The notes beneath the pieces are model-generated. The model saw nothing but the letters and a program-made list of their open reading frames with translations, ran no database searches and was not told the origin of the DNA. 64,000 nt of DNA from Prorocentrum cordatum (taxonomy: Eukaryota > Sar > Dinophyceae > Prorocentrales > Prorocentraceae): assembly GCA_963575745.1 (NCBI GenBank), contig CAUYUJ010015943.1, forward strand, positions 172,501 to 236,500, written 5' to 3'. A program made the translations under genes and the position numbers. Positions 32,673 through 44,229 of the stretch are shown one piece after another. How positions within the stretch are numbered: position 1 is the first letter of the stretch; each line of letters begins with the position of its first letter.

Positions 32673-33427
32673 ATTTAAGACTGGGGACACTCCGTTCTCA
32701 CCAGTGCCAGGGTTTTCATAGGAGGCGGGCAATACCCCCACTTTGTGGGGGGGCCGGTTCAAGCTCTACCAAATTTCCAAACGACTCTTCGCCACCACCC
32801 ACACCCAGCTTCCCGCCCTATGACGTTCGGACACTTCACTTCGTGGCATGCGGACGACCGTGGCTACTATTCAGGGCCCCGCGGCCGACGACGACGGCGT
32901 GCGCGCGCGAAGAAAAAACGAATGTGTCCCGCATGGTATTATTTGACAGGGATGATGGCCCTGGCAGGTGCGCAACCGTTGTTGCAGAAGTTCGAAAAAG
33001 TTGCTCGCAAAAGCCCGTTTGACAGAAATGTTTAAAAAGTGTTGGGTTTCCTACGAATCCGCAAGAGCGCGCGGGATGAAATTTTGACATTTTTTTTGAA
33101 AAACCATTGGTTTTTTGATGTTTTTATGTTAAAATCGCTACGAAAACTAAGGTTTTGGAAGGATTTCGTCTTGCGCGCGCGAATGTCCACTTTACCTTAT
33201 TTTTTGCAAGGGATTCTTGAAGTTTGATTATGTTAGAACAAGAAATTTCATTTTTAGTGTTTTTTGCAAGGGAAAGCGGGCGTCAACAAAACAACCGGAT
33301 CTGGATGACATCGTTTTACCTGAGACTTCCTCACGAAAATGATGAAAATGAGGCTGCGGCCTAGGCGCGGCGGGGGGGCGCGCACCAGGGGTCCCAACAA
33401 TAATTATTCTTTAGAAGAAATAATGTT

Positions 33428-33457
<30 letters not shown>
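32673..33457. repeat. Long tandem unit A (body plus CAA tail)
   Basis: A 785-bp unit beginning ATCATTTAAGACTGGGG, containing CCAGTGCCAGGGTTTTCATA, TGACGTTCGGACACTTCACT, TTTGCAAGGGATTCTTGAAG and ending in (CAA)n. Much more AT-rich than its surroundings. Unit B follows directly. Confidence 0.88.
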
Positions 33458-33458
<1 letters not shown>

Positions 33459-34458
33459 CATTTTACCCGAACGCGTGGTGTTCTCCCCAGTGCCAGGGTT
33501 TTCATACGACACCAGGCAATACCCCCACTTCGTGGGGGGGCATTACAAGCTCTACCAAATATCCAAACGACTCTTCGCGACCACCCAAACCCAGCTTCCC
33601 GCCCTATGACGTTGGGACACTTCACTTCGTGGCGTGCGGACGACCGTGGCTACTACACTGGCGTGGGGTACACACCCACAGAACTTGGTCACTTATTCGG
33701 GGCGCGCATGTGCCCAGCATGGTGCAATTGTGCCATACAATACATAATACAGAGAGACAGAGAGAGAGACAGAGAGCAGACAGAGAGAGAGACAGAGAGA
33801 GCGGAGTTGGTCACATTTTTGGGTCAAGTTCCTGGGATGATGGGAATACACAACTCTGTTACATTTGATAGTGTGCACGACACACACACTAAAATTCTTA
33901 AGAACCCAATGGTTTTTGGAGATTTCGGCGTGCGCGCGCGAAGAAAAAACGAATGTGTCCCGCATGGTATTATTTGACAGGGATGATGGCCCTGGCAGGT
34001 GCGCAACCGTTGTCGCAGAAGTTCGAAAAAGTTGCTCGCAAAAGCCCGTTTGACAGAAATGTTTAAAAAGTGTTGGTTTTCCTACGAATCCGCAAGAGCG
34101 CGCGGGATGAGATTTTGACATTTTTTTGTTGAAAAACCATTGGTTTTTTGATGTTTTTATGTTAAAATCGCTCCGAACACTAAGCTTTTGGAAGGATTTC
34201 GTCTTGCGCGCGCGAATGTCCACTTTACCTTATTTTTTGCAAGGGATTCTTGAAATTTGATTATATTTGAACAAGAAATGTTCATTTTATAGTGTTTTTT
34301 GCAAGGGAAAGCGGGGGGGAACAAAACAACCGGATCCGGTGACAATCCACTTTTCTGAAGCTTTCGCTAGAAAATGAAGGAAATGAGGCTGCGGCCTAGG
34401 TTTTGGAGGGGGGTCGCGCACCAGGGGTCTCAACAATAATATTTCTTTAGAAGTAATA
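33458..34458. repeat. Long tandem unit B (body plus CAA tail)
   Basis: Repeats unit A with high identity over most of its length, with about 260 bp extra at 33655-33920 that includes a GAGAGACA microsatellite (33750-33800). Ends in ATTCAACAACAAC as unit A does. Confidence 0.88.
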
Positions 34459-34870
34459 ATATTCAACAACAACAACATCAACCACCACAACGACCACCCC
34501 CGCAACAAACCACCACCACCACAACCACCACCACCGCCACCACCACCACCACCACAACCCACCACCACCACCACAACCACGACCACCACCACAACCACCA
34601 CGACAAACCACCACACCACCACCGCCACCGCCAACACCACCTTAACCCACCACCGCCACAATTACCACCACCACCAGAAACCATCGCACCACCACCACCG
34701 CCACCATCACCACCACCACCACCACAACCAGGCACCACAACCACCACAACAACCACCACCACCAAACACGCCACCACCACCACCACCACCACCACCCGCC
34801 ATCACCGCCCCAACCACCACCACTATCAGCACCAGCACCAGCACCAGCACCACAGCCCACCACAACCACC
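34459..34870. repeat. (CCA)n microsatellite
   Basis: ACCACCACC with AAC and GCC interruptions, same strand as 32255-32672. Confidence 0.92.
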
Positions 34871-35011
34871 ACCTCCTCAGAAAGGCCCCAAGAGACGCCC
34901 AAGAGGCGCCCAGGAGGCTGCACACATGCTCTTCAGAAGGCCCCCGAGAGCCCTCTGACGAGACCCCAAGAGGCATCCATTAGGACTCTGACCCAAAACC
35001 GAGGCACGGTG

Positions 35012-35215
35012 GCGGAGCGTCGTCGTCGTCGTCGTCGTCATCGTCGTCGCCGTCGTCCTCGTCGACGCAGGCGCCAGCCCGAGGAAAGGGAGAGAGGAGA
35101 AGTAGGGGAGGAGGGGGAGGGGAGGGGGGGGAGGGTTCGAACCCCCCTCCCCCCCTCCATCCAGGGGGGGGGGATCCGGTTCCAAACTCCCCCCCCCCTC
35201 CAAGCGACCACAGAA
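35012..35215. repeat. (CGT)n run and G/C homopolymer hairpins
   Basis: GTCGTCGTC at 35013-35072; 35090-35210 has GGGAGGGTTCGAACCCCCCT and further G/C runs able to pair. Confidence 0.75.
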
Positions 35216-35639
35216 CGCGCTCTTTCTCTGGTACACGATTGGACTTGGAGCCCGGGTGGATAGGTCTGCAAACTGCGCAAGACGAGGACAGTTCCTGATA
35301 CGAGGTAATAGGCCAGGCTCAGTGAAAAGTGCACTTACAACTCCCGACTCGCAACTCTCGCTCCTGACAGTCACAGCCACACGTTGGTAGCGGCCGAATT
35401 CGCGACTAGCGAAAGTGTTCTCATTGCTCGTAAGAGCTGTGGAGCCTATGCGGTCTCTAACCCACGTAACTTGTGCAGTGATTGACCGAAGCGTTTCGAG
35501 GACAGCCGCCAGCGCGACTCCAAGTCGAGCATGGGATCCAAGGTGACAAGGGACGCACCCCAAGCAGCCCGGAGGGGCGGCTGCGCCCCTTAACATCCCC
35601 CTGGCCCAGTGCCTGGCAAGCTAGGCCCACAGGCAAGCT

Positions 35640-35860
35640 GGAAAAAACGGAGGTTGGAAAATCCATTCGGCGGCGCGCAAACATGGATTAGCGCTCCATG
35701 GATTTGGCGCGCGGTCGCCGAATCCATGGATCGGGGAAGGGCCCTCCCCAAAATGCGACCGGTGCCGCCTCGTTCGGCGGCGGAAATCCGCGACTTCCCA
35801 TGGAAACGGGACCCGTCGCTAATCCACGTCCCCTTGATCCATGTTTGCAATCGCCTGATC
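35640..35860. repeat. Interspersed repeat family M, copy 1
   Basis: GCGCAAACATGGATTAGCG to GATCCATGTTTGCAATCG; the ends GCAAACATGG and CCATGTTTGC are inverted. Shares ATGGATCGGGGAAG, GGACCCGTCGCTAAT and other blocks with 55920-56095. Confidence 0.75.
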
Positions 35861-36046
35861 ACATGAAAGTGGGAGTGGCCAGGGCTGGAAGAACTGGGAG
35901 TGGGTGAAGCGAGCCCAGGACAGTAGGGATGCGGTCGCCAGGGCTGGAAAAATTATCCCGGCAAAGCAACCTAACAGCGATGTGTAGAAGCATAGCTGGA
36001 GGCATGCAGCAGCAGTAACAGTCACAGTAATAGTAGCAATACGAAA

Positions 36047-36246
36047 TCAACGCACGGAATTTGAATGGATGCGTGTCCAAACGAGACACTGCTATCAACG
36101 CACTGAATTTGAATGGACGTGTGTCCAAACAAGACACTGCTATCAACGCACGGAGCTTGAATGGATGTATGTCCAAACGGGACACTGCTATCAACGCAAG
36201 GAATTTGAATGGATATATGTCCAAACGAGACACTGCTATCAACGCC
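36047..36246. repeat. 48-bp minisatellite, four units
   Basis: TCAACGCACGGAATTTGAAT recurs at 36047, 36095, 36143, 36191 and partly 36239. 48 bp is 16 codons, so frames remain open. A TGTGTGC-rich stretch (36270-36420) follows. Confidence 0.92.
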
Positions 36247-36508
36247 CGCAGCGCACCCCCTTGTGTTATGTGCGTGCGTGTATGGGTGTGCTGTGTATGC
36301 TGTGTGGTGTGCCATGTTGTTTTGTGATGTGCTGCGGCACTGTGTGTGCGTGCTATGCGCTGCGGCACTGTGTGTGCGCTGTGTGCCGTGCGTGCTCTGT
36401 GCTATACTGTTCATGTCCGCGTTGATGATCAAAGGGAACACTGGACGTGGGTGAAGACGAGAATCTGGCATCAATGCATGCTTTTTCTGGCAGGGAGTCA
36501 CGGCCCAG

Positions 36509-36692
36509 AAGAGTCGAAGTGTCTGCGCAGAAGACAGCGCTGCCCCATCAGCACCGACGTGTCTAGAAAAGCTCGAAGTGTATGCGAAGAAAACAGTGCT
36601 GCCCCATCAGCACAGACGCGCCTAGAAAAGCAACCGCGGGCTGAGAAGCACCGCGGGCTGAGAGGCACCGCGGGCTGAGAAGTACCGCGGGC
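36509..36692. repeat. 60-bp duplication and GCGGGCTGAGAAGCACC units
   Basis: GCTGCCCCATCAGCAC occurs in two 61-bp units, followed by three copies of CCGCGGGCTGAGAAGCA; another copy lies near 38305. Confidence 0.75.
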
Positions 36693-36709
36693 AAAAGTGG
36701 GCAAACGCT

Positions 36710-37775
36710 TCAGCGGCTCGCCGCCTGCCGCGACAACATCTTGGGCACCCACTCCTGCACCAACTGCAACACGTTATTCTTGTGCTCATTCCAGAAGCAC
36801 AACATTGCGGATATCGCGCAGACAGGAACCGACTTGCCATTGCCGCCGGAGCCCAGTGTCAAAGAGATCGCTTTCAAAGCCTGCTGTTCGCGAAGTTTCG
36901 TGGTCATGCCGGGCATGATCATTCGCAAGGCAAGGCGCGATCCGCGTGGAACCGGCCACCGACCAGACAAAGCCAAGAGGTCACCAGGCAGCAAACGCGG
37001 CACTGTCAGTTTGGAACTGAGCCCAGCCAGCATGGTGATTTCCAGGACCGCATCCATCGACCTTGAATTCGCGCTTGCTTGCCATTTGGAAAACTACTTG
37101 AGCAAGGCTGAGCAGCACCTGTCGCCGCTGGGCCGTCTGCAGGGAGGGCGCGCATGAGGAGAGCAGTTGCGCCATCTTGTTGCCGACGACGCGCATGAAC
37201 TCAACAAGCTGCGCTGCAATGTTGCCGCGACAGATCTTCCCCGGGCGCTGGCCGCCACGGTGCACGACCTCCGCAGTGTCGAGGTAATGCCTGAAACCTG
37301 TCAAGTCGTTTTGAGCTAGGTATGGCGCTGCAGCATCCACGGTCGCTGCCAAGCCCGTCATGGCAGCAATGTAGATCAGACGCACGAGGTGGCGGGAACG
37401 AACCAAAACACTCGTGCTGCGCGAAGTCCGCAGGCTGAGAAGCACCGCAGCACCTTTCTCCAGGGATTCCTGCAGTTTGCGTTGATCCTCGGGGTCAAAT
37501 GGTTGGTACACAGGGTTTTCTGGCGATCGGATACCTGAAACGAATTCTGACAAGAGCTCTAAATTCACATTGCCATGCAGAGATGCGATGCCTGAACATA
37601 TACAATCCCGAGCCTGCTTAGCTGCACATGCCCCACATGCGAAATGCAGTTCTGCACTCGAAGATTGAGGAGCACTGCAAATGCGACAGCGAACAAGGGC
37701 ATCATTGTACAAGAAGCGCTCATATCTGCTTGTTGGGGTTTTTGCACCAACTAACAGTGAAGATATGACATTCAT
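36710..37775 (-). pseudogene. Hypothetical protein with Cys motif, one frameshift
   Basis: ATG at 37775 opens a 264-codon frame containing VRCRICSAP, FACGACAAKQARDCIC (Cys pairs suggesting a small metal-binding unit), then helical stretches (RHLVRLIYIAAMTGLAA, AQLVEFMRVVGNKMAQLL). Near 37055 similarity of style switches to another frame that reads DAVLEITMLAGLSSK and SLTLGSGGNGKSVPV to a stop at 36710. One single-base shift would join them into about 350 residues. Codon use and composition look protein-like, unlike the neighbouring repeats. GSGGNGKS resembles a P-loop but lacks its context. Function unknown. Confidence 0.45.
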
Positions 37776-38423
37776 CTGAAGCGTAACTTTGCCACCACGT
37801 CTGCACCCGGAGCGCCTTGCCGCTCTCCTCGCAGCACGGCGGCGACCTGAAGTTCGCTGGCCGAAATGGAGCTGAGGCGCGTTAATCCACGATGGTTTTC
37901 CCTCTGGGCGCGGCCCCGAGGCCCGCCAGGGAGTCCCAAGAAAGGCGAAGAGATTTCCCAGAGGCTCAGGAGGACCGAAGAGGTTTCCCCAGAAAGGCCC
38001 TCAGAGGCTCGTCAGAACCCCATCAGAAGGCTCCGAAGGAGCTCCTCAGAACCCCGAAGCGGCCCGAGGAGGCCGTTCAGACGCCCGCGCCCGAGCACGG
38101 AAGCAAGCGCCAGCGATGCTACAACATGGGCCGGCGGAATGAGCGAAGCGAATGAAGAGTTGCACTCCTCGGAGTGGCCAAATCTTTCTTCTCCATGCCA
38201 GGGGCCAGCGCGGGTCGATACCTTTTGGTCACAGATTTTTTTTTTTTGAAAACCAATTTCTTGACCATCGCTAGTTGGCTGAAAGAACCGTAAATGACTA
38301 GGCAGGCTGAGAAGCACCGCGGGGCGTGGTGAAGCAGCGCATTCAATATACAGAACAGAAAAGTGGGTTGAGCATACAGAGGCACGGACAACGAAATGGA
38401 TGATGAATGGATGATTATGAAAG

Positions 38424-38816
38424 GGCCTGGACAATGACGGCGTGCCAGACCACATCCAAGCCTGTCTGCAACCAGTGGACGGTGCGGACAAAGTCCAGGT
38501 ACGTCTGTTGGGGCCAGCATCCAGAGCGCCGGAAGTGGGCAGAGACGACGAGGCGGGAGACGAGTCTGACGAGGAGAAAGAGACAGACAAAGACGGAGAA
38601 GCAGCAAAACAGCCTGACATGGCCTACCTGCATGAGAATGTGGCAGAGTTCACAGTTGCAGTGGATCCAGTGCATGACATCGCTCCAGTCCGAATGATGC
38701 AAGCGCTGCAAGGCACGCTGGTGGCGCTGCAGGAGCAGGCAGCACGCTATGTAGCGATGTGTAGAAGCATATATGGAAACATTCCCCTTAAGATCCAGAT
38801 GAGAATCCAGTTGTAG
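38424..38816 (+). other. Exon-like hypothetical ORF
   Basis: Frame GLDNDGVPDHIQACLQPVDG, an acidic DDEAGDESDEEKETDKDG stretch, then VDPVHDIAPVRMMQALQG and ALQEQAARYVAMC, ending at TAG 38814-38816. There is no ATG at its start; a TGA followed by AAG|GGC at 38418-38426 could be a 3' splice site. A 19-nt piece of its end (AGCGATGTGTAGAAGCATA) recurs near 35978, so part of it is duplicated. No known domain. Confidence 0.35.
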
Positions 38817-38829
38817 AATTCTCCTGTTC

Positions 38830-39908
38830 TCGCAGTCGCAGTCGCATTCGCGATGACAGTCGCAGTGGCAACGGCAGACACAGTCACAGCCTCAGCCTCA
38901 GCCTGCCTCAGTATCAGCCTGCCTCAGCCTCAGCCTCAGCCTGCCTCAGCCTCAGCCTCAGCTTGCTTCAGCCTCAGCCTCAGCCACAGCCTGCCTTCAG
39001 CCTCGGCCTCAGCCTCAGCCTGCCTCAGCCTCAGCCTGCATCAGCCTCAGCCTCAGCCTCAGCCTCAGCCTCAGCCTGCCTCCGCATCAGCCTGCCTCAG
39101 CCTCAGCCTCAGCCTGCCTCAGCCTCAGCCTCAGCCTGCCTCAGCCTCAGCCTCAACCTTTTCCTCAGCATCAGCCTGCCTCAGCCTCAGCATCAGCCTG
39201 CCTCGGCCTCAGCCTCAGCCTGCTTCAGCCTCAGCCTCAGTCTGCCTTCAGCCTCGGCCTCAGCCTCAGCCTGCCTCAGCCTCAGCCTGCATCAGCCTCA
39301 GCCTCAGCCTCAGCCTGCCTCAGCATCAGCCTGCCTCAGCCTCAGCCTCAGCCTGCCTCAGCCTCAGCCTCAGCCTCAGCCTCAGCCCTCAGCCTCGGCC
39401 TCAGCCTCAGCCTGCCTCAGCCTCAGCCTGCATCAGCCTCAGCCTCAGCCTCAGCCTCAGCCTCAGCCTGCCTCAGCCTGCCAGCCTGCCTCAGCCTCAG
39501 CCTGCCTCAGCCTCAGCCTCAGCCTGCAGCCTCAGCCTCAGCCTCAGCCTCAGCCTCAGCCTCAGCCTGCCTCAGCCTGCCTCAGCCTCAGCCTCAGCCT
39601 GCCTCAGCCTCAGCCTGCCTCAGCCTCAGCCTGCCTCAGCCTCAGCCTCAGCCTGCCTTCAGCCTCAGCCAGCCTCAACCTTAGCCTCAGCCTCAACCTT
39701 TTCCTCAGCCTCAGCCTCAGCCTGCATCAGCCTCAGCCTCAGCCTCAGCCTGCCTCAGCATCAGCTTGCCTCAGCGTGTGCCTCAGCCTGCTCAGCCTCA
39801 GCCTCAGCCTCAGCCTCAGCCTCAGCCTCAGCCTCAGCCTCAGCCTCAGCCTCAGCCTGCCTCAGCCTCAGCCTCAGCCTGCCTCAGCAGCAGCCTGCCT
39901 CAGCCTCA
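38830..39908. repeat. (CAGCCT)n satellite
   Basis: About 1.07 kb of CAGCCTCAGCCTGCCTCAGC. All plus-strand frames stay open (Gln-Pro, Ser-Ala or Leu-Ser runs). Not called as coding. Confidence 0.93.
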
Positions 39909-39909
39909 G

Positions 39910-40274
39910 TTGGCTACGGGCATTCAAAATGTGGCCCGGGAATGGAGTTCTGGGAACTCGAAGAGCACGAAGTGGCCTACAGTTGGCTCCGGGCATTCAA
40001 AATGTGGCCCGGGAATGGAGTTCTGGGAACTCGAAGAGCACGAAGTGGCCTACAGTTGGCTCCGGGCATTCAAAATGTGGCCCGGGAATGGAGTTCTGGG
40101 AACTCGAAGACCACGAAGTGGCCTACAGTTGGCTCCGGGCATTCAAAATGTGGCCCGGGAATGGAGTTCTGGGAAATCGAAGAGCACGAAGTGGCCTACA
40201 GTTGGCTCCGGGCATTCAGAATGTGGCCCGGGAATGGAGTTCTGGGAAGTCGAAGAGCACGAAGTGTGTGACTG
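39910..40274. repeat. 73-bp tandem repeat, five units
   Basis: TTGGCTCCGGGCATTCAAAA starts at 39910, 39983, 40056, 40129 and 40202, with very few differences. It abuts the CAGCCT array directly. Confidence 0.95.
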
Positions 40275-40680
40275 TTGGCTTAAAATGAGTTCTGCGGCAC
40301 CCTGTCCGGCACCCGCCCAGACCCCCCTGTGGAGTCATCTGCTGCTCTCTTTTGAGTCTTGTAGAAACCTATCAGTCTTCGCTGTTAGGTAGAAAGGAAA
40401 CTGGCCAAGGCTGGAAAGAGTGGAAGGGCTGGCCCCGGTCGCTTTTTCCAGCTTCCACGTAAGGTAGGGCGGCAACGGGGAGCCTGCGCGGGAGGGCGAG
40501 AGACCCGCCCTGCGCGCGGCCCGCTCCCGCCAATCGAGCCGTCCTTCCAGGCGCTCCCCCGAGCCTCCGTGCCCGCCCCGCGCGGACCCCAGCCACGACG
40601 ACAGTCACTGACCCCAATTTTTTCGGGGTGGGACGGACTGGTCACCCGCTACCCTTTCTAGCAAGAGAAAAACGCCAAAA

Positions 40681-40843
40681 CGCCATAAACATCAAAGTTG
40701 TGGCGCTCCGCGCGGATTTCTTGGATCTGCACTGGACACCCCTCCCGGAGTGCGCCAGGGGCGGCGCCGGAGGCGCCGCCAGGGGGGCCCAGGAGCCGAT
40801 CCAAGAAATCCGCGCGGAGCGCCAAAAGTATATGCTTATGGCG
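40681..40843. mobile_element. Foldback element, family B copy 3 (best preserved)
   Basis: Arms 40701-40727 and 40798-40824 are perfect 27-bp inverted repeats (TGGCGCTCCGCGCGGATTTC and onwards), extended imperfectly to CGCCATAAACAT and its complement at the ends. Between them are a reduced GCGCCAGGGG part and the GGCGGCGCCGGAGGCGCC hairpin. No ORF. Confidence 0.88.
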
Positions 40844-41583
40844 GCTGTCTTCTGAGACTCTTCGTTCAGGATGCGCGCTGGTCCTGCTGCTCCTCCTGTG
40901 CTGGCCGAGGCTCAAAACAGAAGACACCAAACAAGCATGCAGCTCCTGAGTTCAGTGGCGAAGGAGGCGTGCGCAAGTGGGGGCAGGAAAAAGAACGGGA
41001 ACAATTCACATGGGAAGCACCTGCCAGGCCCTTCCGTGAGGGGCCTGATGTGTCCTGTCTTCCTGGCGGACCGGGCAACCGCAGCGTCGAGCGCATGCAA
41101 TTGCGATACTCAGACAGCTGACAGCGACGAGGCGTTCGTCACGACCCACAAACCACAGGGGCTTTGCGGTCTGCAGGTCGAAAACTGTCTTTCAAGCGAC
41201 TGGCCAACCCCATCCGACTCAGCAATGAGCCTGCGATCAATACGGGCGCCATGCTTGATCCGGGCGTGGTTCAATATCGCTTGCTGGTTGGCGAGTGTCC
41301 TGTCGCATGCCCAATACTGGTGCGTTGCCACCGCCCCATGAGCACATGCATCCCGCGACGCATCGCACACATATTCGAAGAAATGAACGGACGGCATAAC
41401 AGCGTGCCAAGTTCTCCTCCTCCTCCTTCTCCTCTTCCTCCTCCTCCTGCTCCGACAATCGGAATGGCACCGGAATGAGCCCGTGTCCTCGTCCGTCCTC
41501 TTCCTCATCCCTCCTCCCCATCCCCCTTCCCCTCTTCGGTGACAACTCATGGGAGCCTCCCATCCTATCTTGCTGGCTCTTGC

Positions 41584-41710
41584 GAATCGACGCTAACGAA
41601 CGCTAACCGACTCCAATCGACGCTAATCCCCTCCAGATCGACGCTAATCCACGCTAACTCGGCGCTACATCGGCGCACTCTCATCGATTACCAAACGCTA
41701 GCGCACGCCA
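41584..41710. repeat. CGACGCTAA degenerate repeat
   Basis: ACGCTAACGA, CGACGCTAATCC and CCACGCTAACTC words in succession. Confidence 0.65.
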
Positions 41711-41823
41711 ATGCACTCTACGGGCGGAATTGCGAGGACACACAAGACGCCCATGAATTGGTACCAAACCTACGCCACGAAAGCATGTGCACAGACACCC
41801 TCCCACGAACTCTGCCTTTAGCT

Positions 41824-41893
41824 TCAGGGGAAATGGCGGTGTATAGAGTCGCTGGCTCTCAGTTGTGATTATACACCGCCACCTTCCCCTGAG
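41824..41893. repeat. Hairpin, 22-bp stem
   Basis: TCAGGGGAAATGGCGGTGTA pairs with TACACCGCCACCTTCCCCTGA around a 24-base loop, with one mismatch or bulge. Confidence 0.75.
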
Positions 41894-42255
41894 GCCCAGG
41901 AATAATCCATTGTGGGGTGTCTTTGTATATCTTTCTGTGGTGGAGAAACCCTCCTGTGCTCGCCTCAGACCCGCGGAAACGCCCAGCACCTTGGTGGGCG
42001 TCGCGTAGCACCGCTCCGCTCCTGCACGCGGGTCCCGCGGGGGTGGGGGGGGAGGGCGCCCGGCTCACCAGACGAGGCCGTTCAGCCCCGTCCATCCAAT
42101 GCACCGGGTTCCGCATTTTCTAGCACGGCTTGCCAGTGAAGCCCGGCTGCCCCCCTTCGACGGCAAGTACGGCACGCACCTCGCCTGTCTTTCTGATGGG
42201 CAAATTTCCATCACCACTACCATATGTAGCACGGGGGAGAAGGGAGGATGGGGAG

Positions 42256-42345
42256 GTCCTCCTCCTCCTCCTCTTCCTCTTCCTCCTCCTCCTCCTCCTC
42301 CTCCTCCTCCTCCTCCTCCTCCTCCTCCTCCTCCTCCTCCCTCTC
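42256..42345. repeat. (TCC)n microsatellite
   Basis: CTCCTCCTC run of about 85 nt. Confidence 0.92.
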
Positions 42346-42795
42346 GTACCTATGGTAGTGGTTGTGTAACATCGGCACGGTGGAGAGCCCCTGCCCATCT
42401 GTTGGGAAGCTGGCAAGTGTCGTTATCGGGGCCAGATCAGATTGGACAAAAACAGGCTGGTGCCCGCTGGGCAAGGGGAGAGCCAGTTTCCCCGCCGCCC
42501 TCTAGCCGGCCCTCCTCTTGCTCAGCTCGCCATCTCTCGAACGTCCATTCCCCGTGCACTTTTCGATTTCGTGCGTTTATTTTTTCGCGACATGGTCTCA
42601 GGTGCTGCTCGAAGGTCCTCGCCGAGGAAAAATGCACACGTCCGAGCGATGCCAAGTCGGAGGGCACCCGCTTGATTTTGAATCATGATGGCAGCTGCTG
42701 GCGTGCCCGACGGCTGGGAAAGGGGGCCACACCGCGCCGGAGCATATGCAGAGGAGCGGCACAGCGCGTGTGGGGCCCAGAGGGCACCGGCACAG

Positions 42796-43235
42796 GCCCC
42801 TGCCGTGCCTGGCCAGGGCCATCCTGGGCCCTGGCATGGTGTACAGTCGGACCCAGGCCAGAAGAACATCCTTCAATCGGCTACACGCAAGAAAGACCCT
42901 GGGTAAAAGTGAACTTTGGTGCGCGGCTTGTTGGGACCGCGGGGGGCCAAAAGCAAACGCGCAAGCCGCTGGTACCGCTTATCTTTCGGCCATCTGGGGG
43001 CCCATCTGTGCCCGCACCAAAGGTCGCTCCGGCGAAAGGTCACTCTTACGCCTACTCGACTCAAGAACATGAGGGCCTCGGCCGGCCAAAACAAACAGAG
43101 CATCCAAGGGTACCCTCCCAAGGACAGGAGGGCACCCTCCCCGAACCGACTTCGATCTTAAAATTACCTCGGTCCGACTCTTACACACCCCTGCCATGCC
43201 TTGCCAGGGCCATCCTGGGCCCTGGCATGGGTGTA
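42796..43235. repeat. Two GGCCATCCTGGGCC hairpins flanking family D copy 2
   Basis: CCAGGGCCATCCTGGGCCCTGG stands at about 42812 and 43204 in two hairpins (GCC...GGC stems). Between them, 42878-43070 repeats 18336-18495. Confidence 0.7.
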
Positions 43236-43624
43236 CTATAGCAAGGAAAGCGAGGGTCACCAAGTGGAGCATCCATGGCTGCCTTCTGCCACAGAGCCGC
43301 TGCGTGCTCACAAGATCGCGCGGGCGTGCAGGCCGCCCTGCCGCACGGCAGGCTACAAGCAAGAACGAACAGACGCATAGTTCTAGCCACCAGTGCCAGC
43401 TTGGTGCAGCTGGGGCGGAGGACCTGGGCCGATCAAAATGGCCGCGCGCCGAGGATGCAACCCAAAAGACGAAACGATGTGCTATAGGACTGGCTACTGA
43501 GTTTGCCCTGGGCGACCCGTGCATCCTGCTGGGCTACTCGGTCGAAGCTGAGCTGCTACGAGGTGGTTCAAACTGTCCTACGTCCGCGACCAGCGCTGGG
43601 ATGACGACCAAATGCTGCCCCAGC

Positions 43625-43860
43625 CCGTCCAGATGAAACGTCCACCTCTGGATTGACTCCTGCCAACCAGACGGTGCTGGCAGTCGACTGGACAATGGTA
43701 TCAGCTCTGGCTCCGAGCGCACGGTGCTGCTGGACAGCCTGCATGCCGAGAGCAGCGAAGTCGGGAGTCGGCGACTGCGCCTTTTTCGCAATCTGTTCGC
43801 GTGTCGAACAAGAGAGAGCAGCGCTGCTTCTGAGATGTTCACGACTGGGAGCCAGGGTTA
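43625..43860. repeat. Interspersed repeat family J, copy 2
   Basis: GCATGCCGAGAGCAGCGAAG and GTCGGCGACTGCGCC correspond to the same blocks at 26030-26250; ends in AGCAGCGCTGCTTCTGAGAT, a piece of the 83-bp minisatellite. Confidence 0.55.
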
Positions 43861-44024
43861 GGACTCGCTCCCACCAGCCATGGAACGGCCGCCCTTCCAC
43901 CGCCAAGGCGGCTTCTGATCGCTGCGCTGACGCGGGCTGACGGACCAACCGCTGCTGGATGCTCAGAGCCAGGCTCACGATGATGAAAAAAAATATTCGA
44001 GGCGTAGCAGAAAACTTCGTCCGA

Positions 44025-44220
44025 TGGACGCCTCCCAAATGGCGTCCGAGCAGATGGGGGGCAGAGGTTCGCGCCGCATCGCCGATGCACCGGCGACGTC
44101 GGCGATGCATCGGCGCCGCGGGCGTGGATCGGACTCCACACAGGACTGCATCGCCGAGTCATCGGCGATGCGGCGTGATCCACCGACCCCAAATGCTGTG
44201 AACCCATCTGGGAAGCCTAG
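44025..44220. repeat. Palindromic CATCG repeat family, copy 2
   Basis: GACGCCTCCCAAATGGC start, GCATCGCCGATGCACCGGCG core, GATCCACCGACCCCA end. Confidence 0.7.
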
Positions 44221-44229
44221 AACTTCGGG

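Noticed and set aside
35125-35145. tRNA B-box-like GGGTTCGAACCCCC
   Set aside because: It is a palindrome inside G/C runs; no cloverleaf or A-box found around it.
37855-37875. Possible DinoSL relict upstream of the 36.7-37.8 kb gene (CTCCATTTCGGCCAGC on the minus strand)
   Set aside because: Too few matches to the leader to separate from chance.
38853-40288. 472- and 441-codon ORFs of Ser/Leu/Pro/Gln repeats
   Set aside because: They follow the CAGCCT satellite and the 73-bp tandem repeat in overlapping frames; no start context or domain.
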